A DNA stretch of 64,000 nt. It comes from DASPKT01 sp035626475 (GTDB lineage Bacteria > Pseudomonadota > Alphaproteobacteria > Azospirillales > Azospirillaceae). Under the pieces are notes generated by a model that ran no database searches, was not told where the DNA came from, and saw only the letters and a program-made list of their open reading frames with translations. How positions within the stretch are numbered: the first letter of the stretch is position 1; the number at the start of each line of letters is the position of its first letter. Below are positions 7,195-18,277 of the stretch, piece after piece. The DNA is taken from assembly GCA_035626475.1 (NCBI GenBank), contig DASPNP010000071.1:17356-81355 (forward strand), given 5' to 3'. The position numbers and the translations under genes were made by a program.

Positions 7195-8286
7195 ATGACC
7201 GACCGCGCCCTCCCCTCCCCCGGCCATGCCGATGCCGAGCCCGGCGAGCGCCGCTATGTCAGGCGCGTGCTGATCGCGCTGGGGCTGACGGCGCTGGCGG
7301 GGCTCGCCTGGCTGACCCGCGACGTGCTGCTGCTGCTGTTCGGCGCGGTGCTGGTGGCGGTGGCGCTCCGCGGCGCCGCCGACCTGCTGCGGAAGGTTGT
7401 TCCGGTTCCGGAACGGCCGGCGATCCTGCTGGTGGTCCTGATCCTGCTGGTGGCGGCGGCCGGCGGCACGTTATTGCTCGGCACCACGATCTCCACCCAG
7501 GCGACGGAGTTGACCCGGACCCTGCCGGAAAGCCTGGACAAGCTGGAGCAGGCCCTGGGGCAGACCGGCTGGGGCCGTCAGGCGCTGGGCGCGCTGGGCG
7601 ATCTCCGGGAAGCCGGCGCCGACACCGGCCAGATGGGCCAGCTGGTCAACCGGGCGGCCAAGTTCCTGATGTCGCTGGCCTCGGCGCTGGGCAACCTGCT
7701 GCTGATCCTGTTCGCCGGGCTCTACCTCGCCCTGCAGCCCAACCTCTACAAGGCCGGGCTGCGCCACCTGACGCCCAAGGGCAAGCGCGGCCGGCTGATG
7801 GAGACGATGGACGAGGCCGGCAAAGCCCTGCGCGGCTGGCTGCTCGGCACGGGACTGGCGATGCTGCTGGTGGGGGCGCTGACCACCGCCGGGCTCTACG
7901 CGCTGGGGGTGCCCGGCGCGCTGGCGCTGGGCCTGCTGGCGGGGCTGCTGGAATTCGTTCCGGTAGCGGGCCCGATCCTGGCCGCCCTGCCCGCCGTGCT
8001 GCTGGCCTTCCTGGCCGGGCCGGAGCAGGCGCTGTGGGTCGCCCTCTTCTACCTCGCCCTGCAGCAGGTCGAGGGCAACCTGCTGCAGCCCGTCATCCAG
8101 CGCCGGGTGGCCGCCGTGCCGCCGGTTGTGACGCTGTTCTCGCTGCTGGTCTTCGGCAGCCTGTTCGGCCCGCTGGGGGTGGTGTTCGCGGTGCCGCTGG
8201 CGGTGGTGGCGATGGTCTTCGTCAACCGCTTCTACGTCGAGGACGCGCTCGGCGATCCGAACGCGCCCTCTGTGGCAAAGGATTAG
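7195..8286 (+). CDS. AI-2E family transporter (PerM/TqsA-like)
   Basis: A 363-residue polytopic inner-membrane protein with about eight hydrophobic segments. The N-terminal pair is at roughly residues 22-60, a third at 75-100, an amphipathic region with LTRTLPESLDKLEQAL follows, and the last five helices occupy 160-350. The segment LEFVPVAGPILAALPA and the downstream LQQVEGNLLQPVI(Q) are hallmark stretches of the AI-2 exporter (UPF0118) family. Members export autoinducer-2 or exchange Na+/H+; the substrate here is undetermined. The stop codon overlaps the convergent isovaleryl-CoA dehydrogenase stop by 4 bases. Confidence 0.92.
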   Translation: MTDRALPSPGHADAEPGERRYVRRVLIALGLTALAGLAWLTRDVLLLLFGAVLVAVALRGAADLLRKVVPVPERPAILLVVLILLVAAAGGTLLLGTTISTQATELTRTLPESLDKLEQALGQTGWGRQALGALGDLREAGADTGQMGQLVNRAAKFLMSLASALGNLLLILFAGLYLALQPNLYKAGLRHLTPKGKRGRLMETMDEAGKALRGWLLGTGLAMLLVGALTTAGLYALGVPGALALGLLAGLLEFVPVAGPILAALPAVLLAFLAGPEQALWVALFYLALQQVEGNLLQPVIQRRVAAVPPVVTLFSLLVFGSLFGPLGVVFAVPLAVVAMVFVNRFYVEDALGDPNAPSVAKD

Positions 8287-9455
8287 GCCGTCTCCTTGAA
8301 CAGCTCGCGGCCGATCAGCATGCGGCGGATCTCGCTGGTGCCGGCGCCGATCTCGTAGAGCTTGGCGTCGCGCAGCAGGCGGCCCGTCGGGTAGTCGTTG
8401 ATGTAGCCGTTGCCGCCCAGGACCTGGATGGCGTCCAGCGCGCACTGCGTGGCCTTCTCGGCCGCCAGCAGGATGGCGCCGGCGGCGTCCTTGCGGGTGA
8501 TCTTCTTCTGGTCGGCGGCGCGGCCCACCGCATAGACGTAGGCGCGGCAGGAGTTCAGGGCGACATACATGTCGGCGACCTTGCCCTGGATGAACTGGAA
8601 CTCGCCGATCGCCTGGCCGAACTGCTTGCGCTCGTGGATGTAGGGCACGACCACGTCCAGGCAGGCCTGCATGATGCCCAGCGGGCCGGCGGCCAGCACG
8701 GCGCGCTCATAATCCAGGCCGCTCATCAGCACGCGGACACCGCCGCCGACCTGGCCCAGCACGTTCTCCTCTGGGACCTCGCAATCCTCGAACACCAGCT
8801 CGCCGGTGTGGCTGCCGCGCATGCCGAGCTTGTCCAGCTTCTGGGCGACGGAAAAGCCCTTGAAGCCCTTCTCGATCAGGAAGGCGGTGATGCCCTTCGG
8901 GCCGCCGGCCGGGTCGGTCTTGGCATAGACCACGAGCGTGTCGGCGTCCGGGCCGTTGGTGATCCACATCTTGGTGCCGTTCAGCACGTACCGGTCGCCG
9001 CGCTTGTCGGCCCGCAGCTTCATCGAGACGACGTCGGACCCGGCGCCCGGCTCGCTCATGGCGAGCGCGCCGACATGCTCGCCGGTGACGAGCTTGGGCA
9101 GGTAGCGGTCCTTCTGGGCGGCGCTGCCGTTCAGGCGGATCTGGTTGACGCACAGGTTGGAGTGGGCGCCGTAGCTGAGGCCCACCGAGGCGGACGCGCG
9201 GCTGATCTCCTCCATCGCCACCATGTGCTCGACATAGCCGAGCCCGGCCCCGCCATACTCCTCCTCCGCCGTGATGCCGAGGACGCCCAGGTCGCCCATC
9301 TTGCGCCAGAGGTCCATGGGGAACTGGTCGGTGCGGTCGATCTCGGCGGCGCGCGGCGCGATCTCGTCGGAGGCGAAGCTGCGCACCTGGTCGCGGATCA
9401 TGTCGGCGGTGTCGCCCAGGCCGTAGTCCAGCGACGGAATGGAGTTGAGGATCAT
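8283..9455 (-). CDS. ivd: Isovaleryl-CoA dehydrogenase
   Basis: A 390-residue FAD-dependent acyl-CoA dehydrogenase that oxidises isovaleryl-CoA to 3-methylcrotonyl-CoA in leucine breakdown. The N-terminal helical domain carries EEEYGGAGLGYVEH, the middle beta-domain AMSEPGAGSDV and WITNGPDAD, and the C-terminal domain ERKQFGQAIGEFQ and YEIGAGTSEIRR. The Glu of GLDYERAVLAAGP is at the position of the IVD catalytic base (human Glu254 type), which favours IVD over other ACADs. The frame is open to 9593, but homologues start near the ATG at 9455 (MILNSIPSLDYGL). Methylcrotonyl-CoA carboxylase genes are not next to it, unlike a liu operon, so the pathway is dispersed. Confidence 0.9.
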   Translation of the reverse strand: MILNSIPSLDYGLGDTADMIRDQVRSFASDEIAPRAAEIDRTDQFPMDLWRKMGDLGVLGITAEEEYGGAGLGYVEHMVAMEEISRASASVGLSYGAHSNLCVNQIRLNGSAAQKDRYLPKLVTGEHVGALAMSEPGAGSDVVSMKLRADKRGDRYVLNGTKMWITNGPDADTLVVYAKTDPAGGPKGITAFLIEKGFKGFSVAQKLDKLGMRGSHTGELVFEDCEVPEENVLGQVGGGVRVLMSGLDYERAVLAAGPLGIMQACLDVVVPYIHERKQFGQAIGEFQFIQGKVADMYVALNSCRAYVYAVGRAADQKKITRKDAAGAILLAAEKATQCALDAIQVLGGNGYINDYPTGRLLRDAKLYEIGAGTSEIRRMLIGRELFKETA

Positions 9456-9511
9456 GGCGGCGTGTCTCTCCCGGAAGGGTTCTTTGCCCGGACCATAGCC
9501 GGGACCATGCG

Positions 9512-9546
9512 CAAAAGAAAAGGGCCGCGGCATGCGCCGCGGCCCT
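9512..9546 (-). terminator. Rho-independent terminator of the TonB receptor gene
   Basis: An 11-base perfect stem, AGGGCCGCGGC (9521-9531) with GCCGCGGCCCT (9536-9546), and a 4-base loop are followed on the minus strand by a T-rich tract from 9520 to 9512. It lies just past the receptor stop at 9605 and before the ivd start at 9455. Confidence 0.9.
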
Positions 9547-9604
9547 CTCCCGACCTTGGGCCCGGGCCGCCCCTGGCGGGACGGCCCGGTCACTCGGGCA
9601 CGAC

Positions 9605-12600
9605 TTAGAACGAGAGGCGTAGGTTCAGGAAGACCTGGCGACCGACATAGTCGTAGCCGCTGTACAGGGGAGCGTTGCCGATACGCTGGCTCAGACCGCC
9701 GGAGGAGATCTGCGGCGGCTCCTTGTCGAAGATGTTCCGGACGCCGAGCGTCGCGGACCAGGCCTCGGTGGTGTACTGCACCGACGCGCGGTGCAGGAAG
9801 TAGGCGTCGGTGCCGAAGATGTACGGATCGACGCCCTGCGTGAAGCCGAAGTAGTCATAGCTCTCGGAAGCCGAGTGCCACTCCAGCCCGTAGCGGACCT
9901 TCCACTCCTCGTAGCCGACGGTGGCGTCGAAGGTGCCGACCCACTCCGGGGCGCCGATGATGCCGTTGAACTCGTCGAACGGCTCGTCGGAGAAGATGCG
10001 GGTCTTCTGGGCGTTGTACTTGGTGACGTTGGCGTTCAGGCGGAGGTTCGCCGGGCCGATGTCGCCGGTCCAACGCGCCGAGTAGTCGAAGCCGCGGGTG
10101 ATGGCCGTGGCGACGTTGGTGTAGGCGTTGATGACCGTGAGCTGGTTGGTCACCGGCGCACGGGTCACCAGGCGGCACAGGCCGCCGCCGGCGCGGAACT
10201 CCGGATCGTCGTAGCAGCGGGTCAGGATGTTGACGGTACCGACCTGGTCCACGCCGTTGTCGATCTGGATGTCGAAGTAGTCGACGGCGAAGGCGATCTC
10301 ACCCCAGCCCTCCGGCAGCTCCGGCGCCAGGATCGCGCCCAGCGTCAGGTTCTCGGAGGTCTCGGCCTTCAGGCCCGAGCCGGCGCCGCCCTGCGAGAAG
10401 GTGGCGATGCCCTGGGTGGCCTGGAAGGTCGGCTGGCCCGGCAACTCCTGCGCGCAGTTGCGGGCGCGGTTCGGATTGACCGACGGCGCGCCGTAGTTGT
10501 TGCAGGGGTCGTTCTGCTGGGACAGGAAGCCGCTGGTGGCACCCTGGAACTGCTCGAACAGCGCCGGGGCGCGGTAGGAGGTGCCGTAGCTGCTGCGCAG
10601 CGACAGCCACTCGACCGGGCTGAACAGGCCGCCGACCTTGTAGGTCCAGTCGGCGCCGTACGACTCGTAGTCGGTGTAGCGGGCCGAACCGTTGACCGTC
10701 AGCTCATGGATGAAGGGCAGGTCGGCGAAGACCGGGACCTCGACCTCGCCGAAGGCCTCCATCACCGAGTCCTTGCCGCGCGTCGGCGTGGCGGAGGTCA
10801 GGTTGAGGAGGTTGCCGTTCTGGCTGTCCAGCGGCGGGGTGTCGTCGATCTCGGCCTCGCGGTACTCGGCACCGAAGGCGCCCTGCACCTTGCCCGCGGG
10901 CAGGCTGAAGAGCGGGCCGTCGATGGAGCCGGCGAACTGCGTCTCGGTGTACTCGGTGTCGCCGACGATGTCGCGGAACACGTAGTTCGACCAGTCGGTC
11001 GGCAGCTGGCCGCCGATCGTCTGGCTGTTCAGCACCGGCGCGGGAATGCAGCCGGCGGCGGCATTGGTGGTGTTCACGCGGCAGGTGACGCTCGAGCCGT
11101 CGGCGGCGCGGCGCACCAGGGCCGGGTTGAAGCCGGCCGGGGCGGCGACGACGTCCAGCGTCTCGCCCAGGCGGTTGGTCAGGAAGGACTGCGAGCGGTA
11201 CTTCGCGTCCGACATGGAGTGCGTGACGTTCGCGTCGTAGCGCCAGTCGGCCAGGAAGCCCAGGTCGCCGCGCAGGCCGCCGGTCGCCTTGTAGAACTCG
11301 ACGTTCTGCTCGCTCTCGTCGTTGCCGAAGCCGATGAAGGCGCGGACGCCCGTCGGGCCCGGGAACAGCGTGGTGCCGCCGGCCGGCAGGAACTGGCCGG
11401 CCTGCAGGTTGGCCGGGATCAGCGGGCTGAAGCGCGGGTAGTCCAGGCTCAGCTGGCGGTAGCCGGTCTGCTGCGAGTCACGCTGGGTGCCCAGCAGCTC
11501 GACATAGGCCTCGGCGTTGCCGAGCGCGTCCAACTGGTAGGAGGCCTGGCCGAAGCCGGTCAGGACCTGCGCCGGGGAGATGATGTTGCGGTTCAGCGTG
11601 CGCGGGTCGAACGTGTCGCGGACGTTGATGTTGTTCAGGCCGCCGCCCACGCCCTCGAAGCCGACGAGACCGGTGGTCACGGCGGCGTTCGGACGCCAGC
11701 GGTTGAAGCTGGTGCCGACCGAGCCCGGGGCGCCGACGCCGGCGGTGGTGGCGGTGCCGATCGTGTTGATCGTCACGCCGTTCGAACCGGTGCCGGTGAT
11801 CGGGTAGCACTTCGGCTGGTTGGTCAGCGGGTCGATGAAGTCGATCTGCTGGCCGGTGACCGGGTCGAAGCGGTAGTCGGTGTTGCAGCGGGTCCAGTCG
11901 CGGTCCGCCAGCGTCAGGTTGCCGCGCTCGTAGTACTCGAGCGAGCCGGCGACCTTCCAGCGCTCGCCGGACGTGCCGGCGACGACGGAGGCGCGGCCCT
12001 GCTCGCCCTGGCCGCGGGTCGGGCGGTTGTACTGACCCTCGACGGTGATGCCGTCGATGGCGGTGTCGGTGATCACGTTGACGACGCCGGCGATGGCGTC
12101 GGAGCCGTAGATCGAGGAGGCGCCGTCACGCAGGATCTCGACGCGCTCGATGATGGCGTTCGGCAGCACGTTCAGGTCGGCCGAGCCGACCGCGCCGCGC
12201 GTGCCGGCCGGGGCGACGCGGCGGCCGTTGATCAGCACCAGCGTGCGGCCGGCGCCGAGGCCGCGCAGCGAGATGGTGTTGGCGCCGGGGCCGCCGTCGG
12301 TGACGAAGCCGCCGAAGGCGTTGTTGATCTGCGCCGAGCCGCCGGTCACGCCGGAGCCCTGCAGGATCTCGGCCGCGCTGGCCAGACCGGCCGCCGTCGT
12401 CTCCTCACGGGTGACGAGCTGGATCGGCGACGGCGAGTTGAACGTGTCGCGGCGCAGACGCGAACCGACGACGACGACCTCCAACGGGTCCTCGGACGTG
12501 CCGGTGGTCGGCGTGCCCTGCGTCCCGGTCTGGGTCGACGGCGTGGTCTGCTGCGCGCTCTGAGCGCTGGCCGTGCCGCTCGTGAAGAGCATGGCGGCGG

Positions 12601-12658
12601 CGCCGGTCAGCAGCGCGAGCTTCAGGGCGCGCGCCACGGAGTCCTGACGATGAGTCAT
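9605..12658 (-). CDS. TonB-dependent outer-membrane receptor
   Basis: A 1,017-residue outer-membrane transporter that imports a ligand using TonB energy. A signal peptide ends at about residue 33 (GTASAQ), a low-complexity Thr/Gly/Gln linker follows, then a TonB-box-like LEVVVVGSR near 57-65. The plug domain includes VTREETTAAG, TISLRGLGAGRTLVLINGRR and ERVEILRDGASSIYG; the barrel ends in LRLSF with a terminal Phe. The size and plug sequence match the large Sphingomonas/Caulobacter-like oligomeric-ligand receptors, but no ligand can be named. The frame opens with TTG at 12661; the ATG at 12658 has AAGGGG 8 bases upstream. No transport partners are adjacent. Confidence 0.93.
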   Translation of the reverse strand: MTHRQDSVARALKLALLTGAAAMLFTSGTASAQSAQQTTPSTQTGTQGTPTTGTSEDPLEVVVVGSRLRRDTFNSPSPIQLVTREETTAAGLASAAEILQGSGVTGGSAQINNAFGGFVTDGGPGANTISLRGLGAGRTLVLINGRRVAPAGTRGAVGSADLNVLPNAIIERVEILRDGASSIYGSDAIAGVVNVITDTAIDGITVEGQYNRPTRGQGEQGRASVVAGTSGERWKVAGSLEYYERGNLTLADRDWTRCNTDYRFDPVTGQQIDFIDPLTNQPKCYPITGTGSNGVTINTIGTATTAGVGAPGSVGTSFNRWRPNAAVTTGLVGFEGVGGGLNNINVRDTFDPRTLNRNIISPAQVLTGFGQASYQLDALGNAEAYVELLGTQRDSQQTGYRQLSLDYPRFSPLIPANLQAGQFLPAGGTTLFPGPTGVRAFIGFGNDESEQNVEFYKATGGLRGDLGFLADWRYDANVTHSMSDAKYRSQSFLTNRLGETLDVVAAPAGFNPALVRRAADGSSVTCRVNTTNAAAGCIPAPVLNSQTIGGQLPTDWSNYVFRDIVGDTEYTETQFAGSIDGPLFSLPAGKVQGAFGAEYREAEIDDTPPLDSQNGNLLNLTSATPTRGKDSVMEAFGEVEVPVFADLPFIHELTVNGSARYTDYESYGADWTYKVGGLFSPVEWLSLRSSYGTSYRAPALFEQFQGATSGFLSQQNDPCNNYGAPSVNPNRARNCAQELPGQPTFQATQGIATFSQGGAGSGLKAETSENLTLGAILAPELPEGWGEIAFAVDYFDIQIDNGVDQVGTVNILTRCYDDPEFRAGGGLCRLVTRAPVTNQLTVINAYTNVATAITRGFDYSARWTGDIGPANLRLNANVTKYNAQKTRIFSDEPFDEFNGIIGAPEWVGTFDATVGYEEWKVRYGLEWHSASESYDYFGFTQGVDPYIFGTDAYFLHRASVQYTTEAWSATLGVRNIFDKEPPQISSGGLSQRIGNAPLYSGYDYVGRQVFLNLRLSF

Positions 12659-12962
12659 CAATTAGCCCCTTCAAGCCTTCTTGTTCGCTGGGACCCTTCC
12701 CATGGGCAGCGGCTCCCACACCGTCCGCCCGGGTCCCTGTAGGGAGCCACACTTTAGGGGTACAAGCCTCCGACGCAACAAAATCGCTACCCGAATTGGT
12801 AACAAACCCGCCCGCTGTTGCCGAAATGCCAACCCTATGTTGCCGGGGGATGGGATTCCGCGAAAGCCTTGGAAAGAATGTGCATTTCTGCAATCGGATC
12901 GGCGCGGCAAGCGGGCACGACGATGGGCCGGATACGGGAAACCGGCTCGATCGGCCACTCGT
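12659..12962. other. Leader region upstream of the TonB receptor gene
   Basis: No gene is supported in these 304 bases. On the minus strand the receptor leader can form a 7-base stem, GGCTCCC/GGGAGCC (12748-12742 with 12717-12711), 50-90 bases ahead of the start codon. The upstream half is locally AT-richer around 12770-12800 and probably holds the promoter, but I cannot define a convincing -35/-10 pair. Confidence 0.4.
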
Positions 12963-13817
12963 TCAAGGGGCCGAGAGGATGCCGGGCAGCAAGGCGTCGA
13001 GTTCGGCCGCGTCCATGCCGGCGCGCAGGCGCCGGTCATAGAGAAGGCGCAGCATGCTCCAGTCCAGCGGCGTCATGCCCGCCAGCCGCCCCTGACCGTC
13101 GAAGCTGGTCACGACGGGGAGGTCGGCCGGGGCGTTCTCGAACAGTCCCATGACCTGGGTCAGCTGGCGCATGAGGCAGTAGGTCCTGGCGAACCCGGTG
13201 AGGGACTTGCGGATCACCACCACCCCGCCCCGCATGCCCCATGGCGCCAGTCCCACCTGCAGGGGCCCACGGGGATCGTAGTACGAGGCGAGGAAATAGC
13301 ATTGCGCCCTGTCGGCCTTGACCTTGGACAGCAGCCGGCGGACGTCCTTCTCGCCTGTGCCGGCGAGGCCGTACAGTTCGCGGCGGACGGCCGGGTCGCT
13401 TTCGCCGTAGAGATCGTCCGTCACGATGATGGTGAGGTCGCCCGGCGCCTCCTCCTCGAACACCAGCGGCACCCCGTTGTCGGCCAGGGCGCCGAGATGC
13501 AGCCTGATCTCGTCGATCCCGTCATAGGCGCCGTCCACCAGGATGCGGGGGCGGACACGCGTCTCCCAGCGGACCAGCGCCCGGTCGCCGTCCTGTCGGC
13601 CCAGTGTCAGATGCTTGAACAGGGCGGCCTTGGAATGGGCCGTCCAGCCGTCGAACCGGTAGGCCCAGGCGATATTGCTCAGATGCCTCTGGTAGAGCAT
13701 GTAGATGCCCAGGCAGCACAGGGCGAATGCCACCGCGATCAACCGGAAGGCAAAGCCCCGGCGGAAGCTTCCCGGCGGCAGATGGCGGGAAAACCCCGAG
13801 GCCGACGACTCATCCAT
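12963..13817 (-). CDS. DUF2927 domain-containing membrane-anchored protein
   Basis: A 284-residue protein with a short basic N-terminus, one membrane segment at about residues 20-42 (IAVAFALCCLGIYMLY) and a soluble C-terminal domain, probably periplasmic. The C-terminal part shows the DUF2927 pattern: a Cys-containing CLMRQLTQVMGLF helix, then TSFD, then LTPLDWSMLRLLYDRRLRAGM-like residues near the end. DUF2927 has no established biochemical function; the helix with conserved polar residues looks enzyme-like, but I do not claim catalysis. The frame extends to a GTG at 13841; I chose the ATG at 13817. It lies downstream of mgtE on the same strand order but with a gap of about 107 bases from mgtE's end. 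Confidence 0.75.
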   Translation of the reverse strand: MDESSASGFSRHLPPGSFRRGFAFRLIAVAFALCCLGIYMLYQRHLSNIAWAYRFDGWTAHSKAALFKHLTLGRQDGDRALVRWETRVRPRILVDGAYDGIDEIRLHLGALADNGVPLVFEEEAPGDLTIIVTDDLYGESDPAVRRELYGLAGTGEKDVRRLLSKVKADRAQCYFLASYYDPRGPLQVGLAPWGMRGGVVVIRKSLTGFARTYCLMRQLTQVMGLFENAPADLPVVTSFDGQGRLAGMTPLDWSMLRLLYDRRLRAGMDAAELDALLPGILSAP

Positions 13818-13924
13818 GCCGCTCAATTCCACGCACTCCACGCAACCGTTGAGACGGAGCTTAGGAGCCGGAGGACCAGCGGATCAAGCCCCTGCGCGGC
13901 GTTCGGAGCGGGCCCCGCGCCGTC

Positions 13925-15468
13925 CTACAGCAGCACCAGGCTCGCCAGCCCCAGGAAGGCGAGGAAGCCCACCACGTCGGTCACGGTGGTCAGGAACACG
14001 GCCGACGCCACCGCCGGGTCGATGCGCAGCTTCTGCAGCGCCAGCGGGATCACCGCGCCGAACAGGCCGGCGCAGATCAGGTTCACCACCATGGCGGCGC
14101 CGATGACGCCGCCCAGCAGCGGGTCCTTGAACCAGAACCAGGCGATCAGGCCGGCGATGACGGCGAAGAGCAGGCCGTTGGCGGTGCCGACCAGCACCTC
14201 CTTGCCGATGACCCGGAGCGCGTTGGCGTCGGTCAGCTCGCGGGTTGCGAGCGCGCGCACCGCCACGGTCAGGGTCTGGGTGCCGGCATTGCCGCCCATG
14301 CTGGCGACGATGGGCATCAGCACCGCCAGCGCCACCACCTTCTCGATGGCGCCCTCGAACATGCCGATGACGACCGAGGCGACGATGGCGGTGACCAGAT
14401 TGACCGCCAGCCAGGAGAAGCGCGAGCGCGTCGTGTCCAGCACGGCGCGGTAGAGGTCGCCCTCGCCGACGCCGCCCAGGCGCAGCAGGTCCTCCTCCGC
14501 CTCCTCGGCGATGACGTCCACCACGTCGTCGACGGTGATGACGCCGATCAGCCGGTATGCCTCGTCCACGACGGGCGCGGAGACCAGCGCGTATTTGCGG
14601 AACTTACGCGCCACCTCCTCCTGGTCCATGGTGGCGGAGATGACGTGGATGTCGTCGGTCAGGATGTCGGCCAGCTTCACGCCGCGGCGCGCGCGCATGA
14701 CCCGCGACAGCGGCACGGCGCCCACCACCCGGTGCATCGGGTCGACGATGAAGATGTCGTAGAAATCCTCGGGCAGCTCGCTCTCGCGCCCGTCCGGCCG
14801 GGGCGAGGCGGCGGCGCGCAGATAGTCCAGCAGCCGCCCGACGGTCCAGAACTGCGGCACCGAGACGAACTCGCGGCTCATCAGGCGGCCGGCGGAATAT
14901 TCCGGGAAGGTCAGGCCTTCCTCGACCAGCTGCCGCGCCTCGGGCGGCAGGTTCTCCAGGATCTCGCGCTGGGTCTCCTCGTCGAGGTCCTGGATGACGT
15001 CGACGGCGTCGTCGGTCTCCAGCTCGGCGACGGCGGCGGCCAGCTCCTTCGGCTCGAGGAGCTCCATGACCTCCTCGCGCATCTCCGGCGCCAGGTAGGT
15101 CAGCACCTCGCCGTCGAAGTCGCGGCGCAGCAGCCCGACCACGGTTTCGCGGTCGCCGCCGTTCAGATGCTCCAGCAGCTGGGCGATGTCGGCGGCGTGC
15201 AGGTCGGCCAGGACGGCCTCGACCTTGTCCAGCGCCTCCTCGTCCAGCAGCTCGCGCACCTCGCGCACCAGCGTGTCCTGCGCCTCGCCCTCGTCCTCGT
15301 CCTCGGGCTGGGCGTGCTCGTCGGGCTCCTCGCCGTCGCGCTTCTCCTCGTCCCGCTCGGTCCCTCCCCGCTCCGCCTGCGCGCGGCCGTCCGGCGTCCG
15401 CGCCTCGGGCGCCGGACGGCCGCCCTCCTCGCGGTCCGGGTTGTCGCGCAGCTCGGGGAGTTCGCTCA

Positions 15469-15469
<1 letters not shown>
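13925..15469 (-). CDS. mgtE: Magnesium transporter MgtE
   Basis: A 514-residue Mg2+ channel/transporter of the inner membrane. Residues 1-65 form an unusually long, strongly charged tail rich in Glu, Asp and Arg. The MgtE N-domain follows (about 65-175, including LHAADIAQLLEHL), then two CBS domains (about 180-320, with MSREFVSVP and GVITVDDVVDV), the connecting helix and five membrane helices (about 340-514). The pore-lining region SMGGNAGTQTLTV carries the Mg2+-selectivity segment, and the conserved Asp-containing last helices are present. The start ATG overlaps the maeB stop by one base (TGATG), so translation is coupled. Mg2+ is a cofactor for malic enzyme, but the link is only an inference. 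Confidence 0.95.
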
Positions 15470-17754
<2,285 letters not shown>

Positions 17755-17934
17755 GGCCGGTGGGCTCCGGTCTTGGGCAAGGCGATGGCCCTGCTTAGGC
17801 CGGGGGTAGCGGATTTGTCCAGTGACGGATGCATGCGCGCCCGTCCTTGCGGCTCAGCCCTGCCCCGCGCTTGCTAAAGGGCGGAGATGCGGCAGCGCAG
17901 ATTTATGGGCTGGGCCGATTGCGAACTCGTGACG

Positions 17935-18143
17935 ATACCCTGCATCCGCCGCGACGGTGAGGCTTCCCGTCAGTCCGGCAGGAGGAGCGCCGTTCGCGAG
18001 GCTGGTGCGAGGCGCCAGTGCGGGGCGGTCCGGCGCACCGGATGGCGCGCAAACCTCACCACCCCGGCAAACACCGCATTGGGAGCGGCCGGAATGTCGG
18101 CCCAGGAACCGAGTCCGGCGGTTTGCCCACAGACACGGTAACG
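17935..18143 (-). ncRNA. ssrS: Candidate 6S RNA
   Basis: Read on the minus strand, CCTGGGCCGACATT (in 18091-18110) closely matches CCUGAGCCGAUAUU of E. coli 6S RNA, and it is followed, as in 6S, by a CGCTCC segment and a GGTGGTGAG segment. The 3' part has GCGGCGG and AGCC blocks at the expected place. The ends pair: CGTTACC (18143-18137) with GGTATCG (17941-17935), and GTGTCTG with CGGATGC with G-U pairs. 6S RNA binds sigma70 RNA polymerase. The flanks 17755-17934 and 18144-18277 hold no gene I can support, and no clear promoter is seen. Family identity needs a covariance search. Confidence 0.65.
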
Positions 18144-18277
18144 GGGGCACCACTGAGCGCCGCGCCGCCTTCATCGCCATGAACCGGCATTCCAGCCGTC
18201 GCGGCGACATGGGGCATCGTCAGGAACACTATGGATCGAGAGCTGCCCCTGACAGGAGGTAGCCCTCATATGCCGCA

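Noticed and set aside
6657..9608. A 983-codon plus-strand frame covering the cNMP protein, AI-2E permease and ivd
   Set aside because: It overlaps three well-supported genes in other frames and has arginine/proline-rich shadow composition.
9791..12742. A 983-codon plus-strand reading frame opposite the TonB receptor
   Set aside because: It is the high-GC antisense shadow of the receptor gene, with low-complexity Arg/Ala/Gly/Val content, no domain and no ribosome site.
12681..14453. A 590-codon plus-strand frame from the TonB leader into mgtE
   Set aside because: It runs across an intergenic region and antisense to DUF2927 and mgtE, with no start context or domain.
17854..18262. Small reading frames on both strands between maeB and the HNH gene
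   Set aside because: They overlap the candidate 6S RNA and lack ribosome sites and family patterns.
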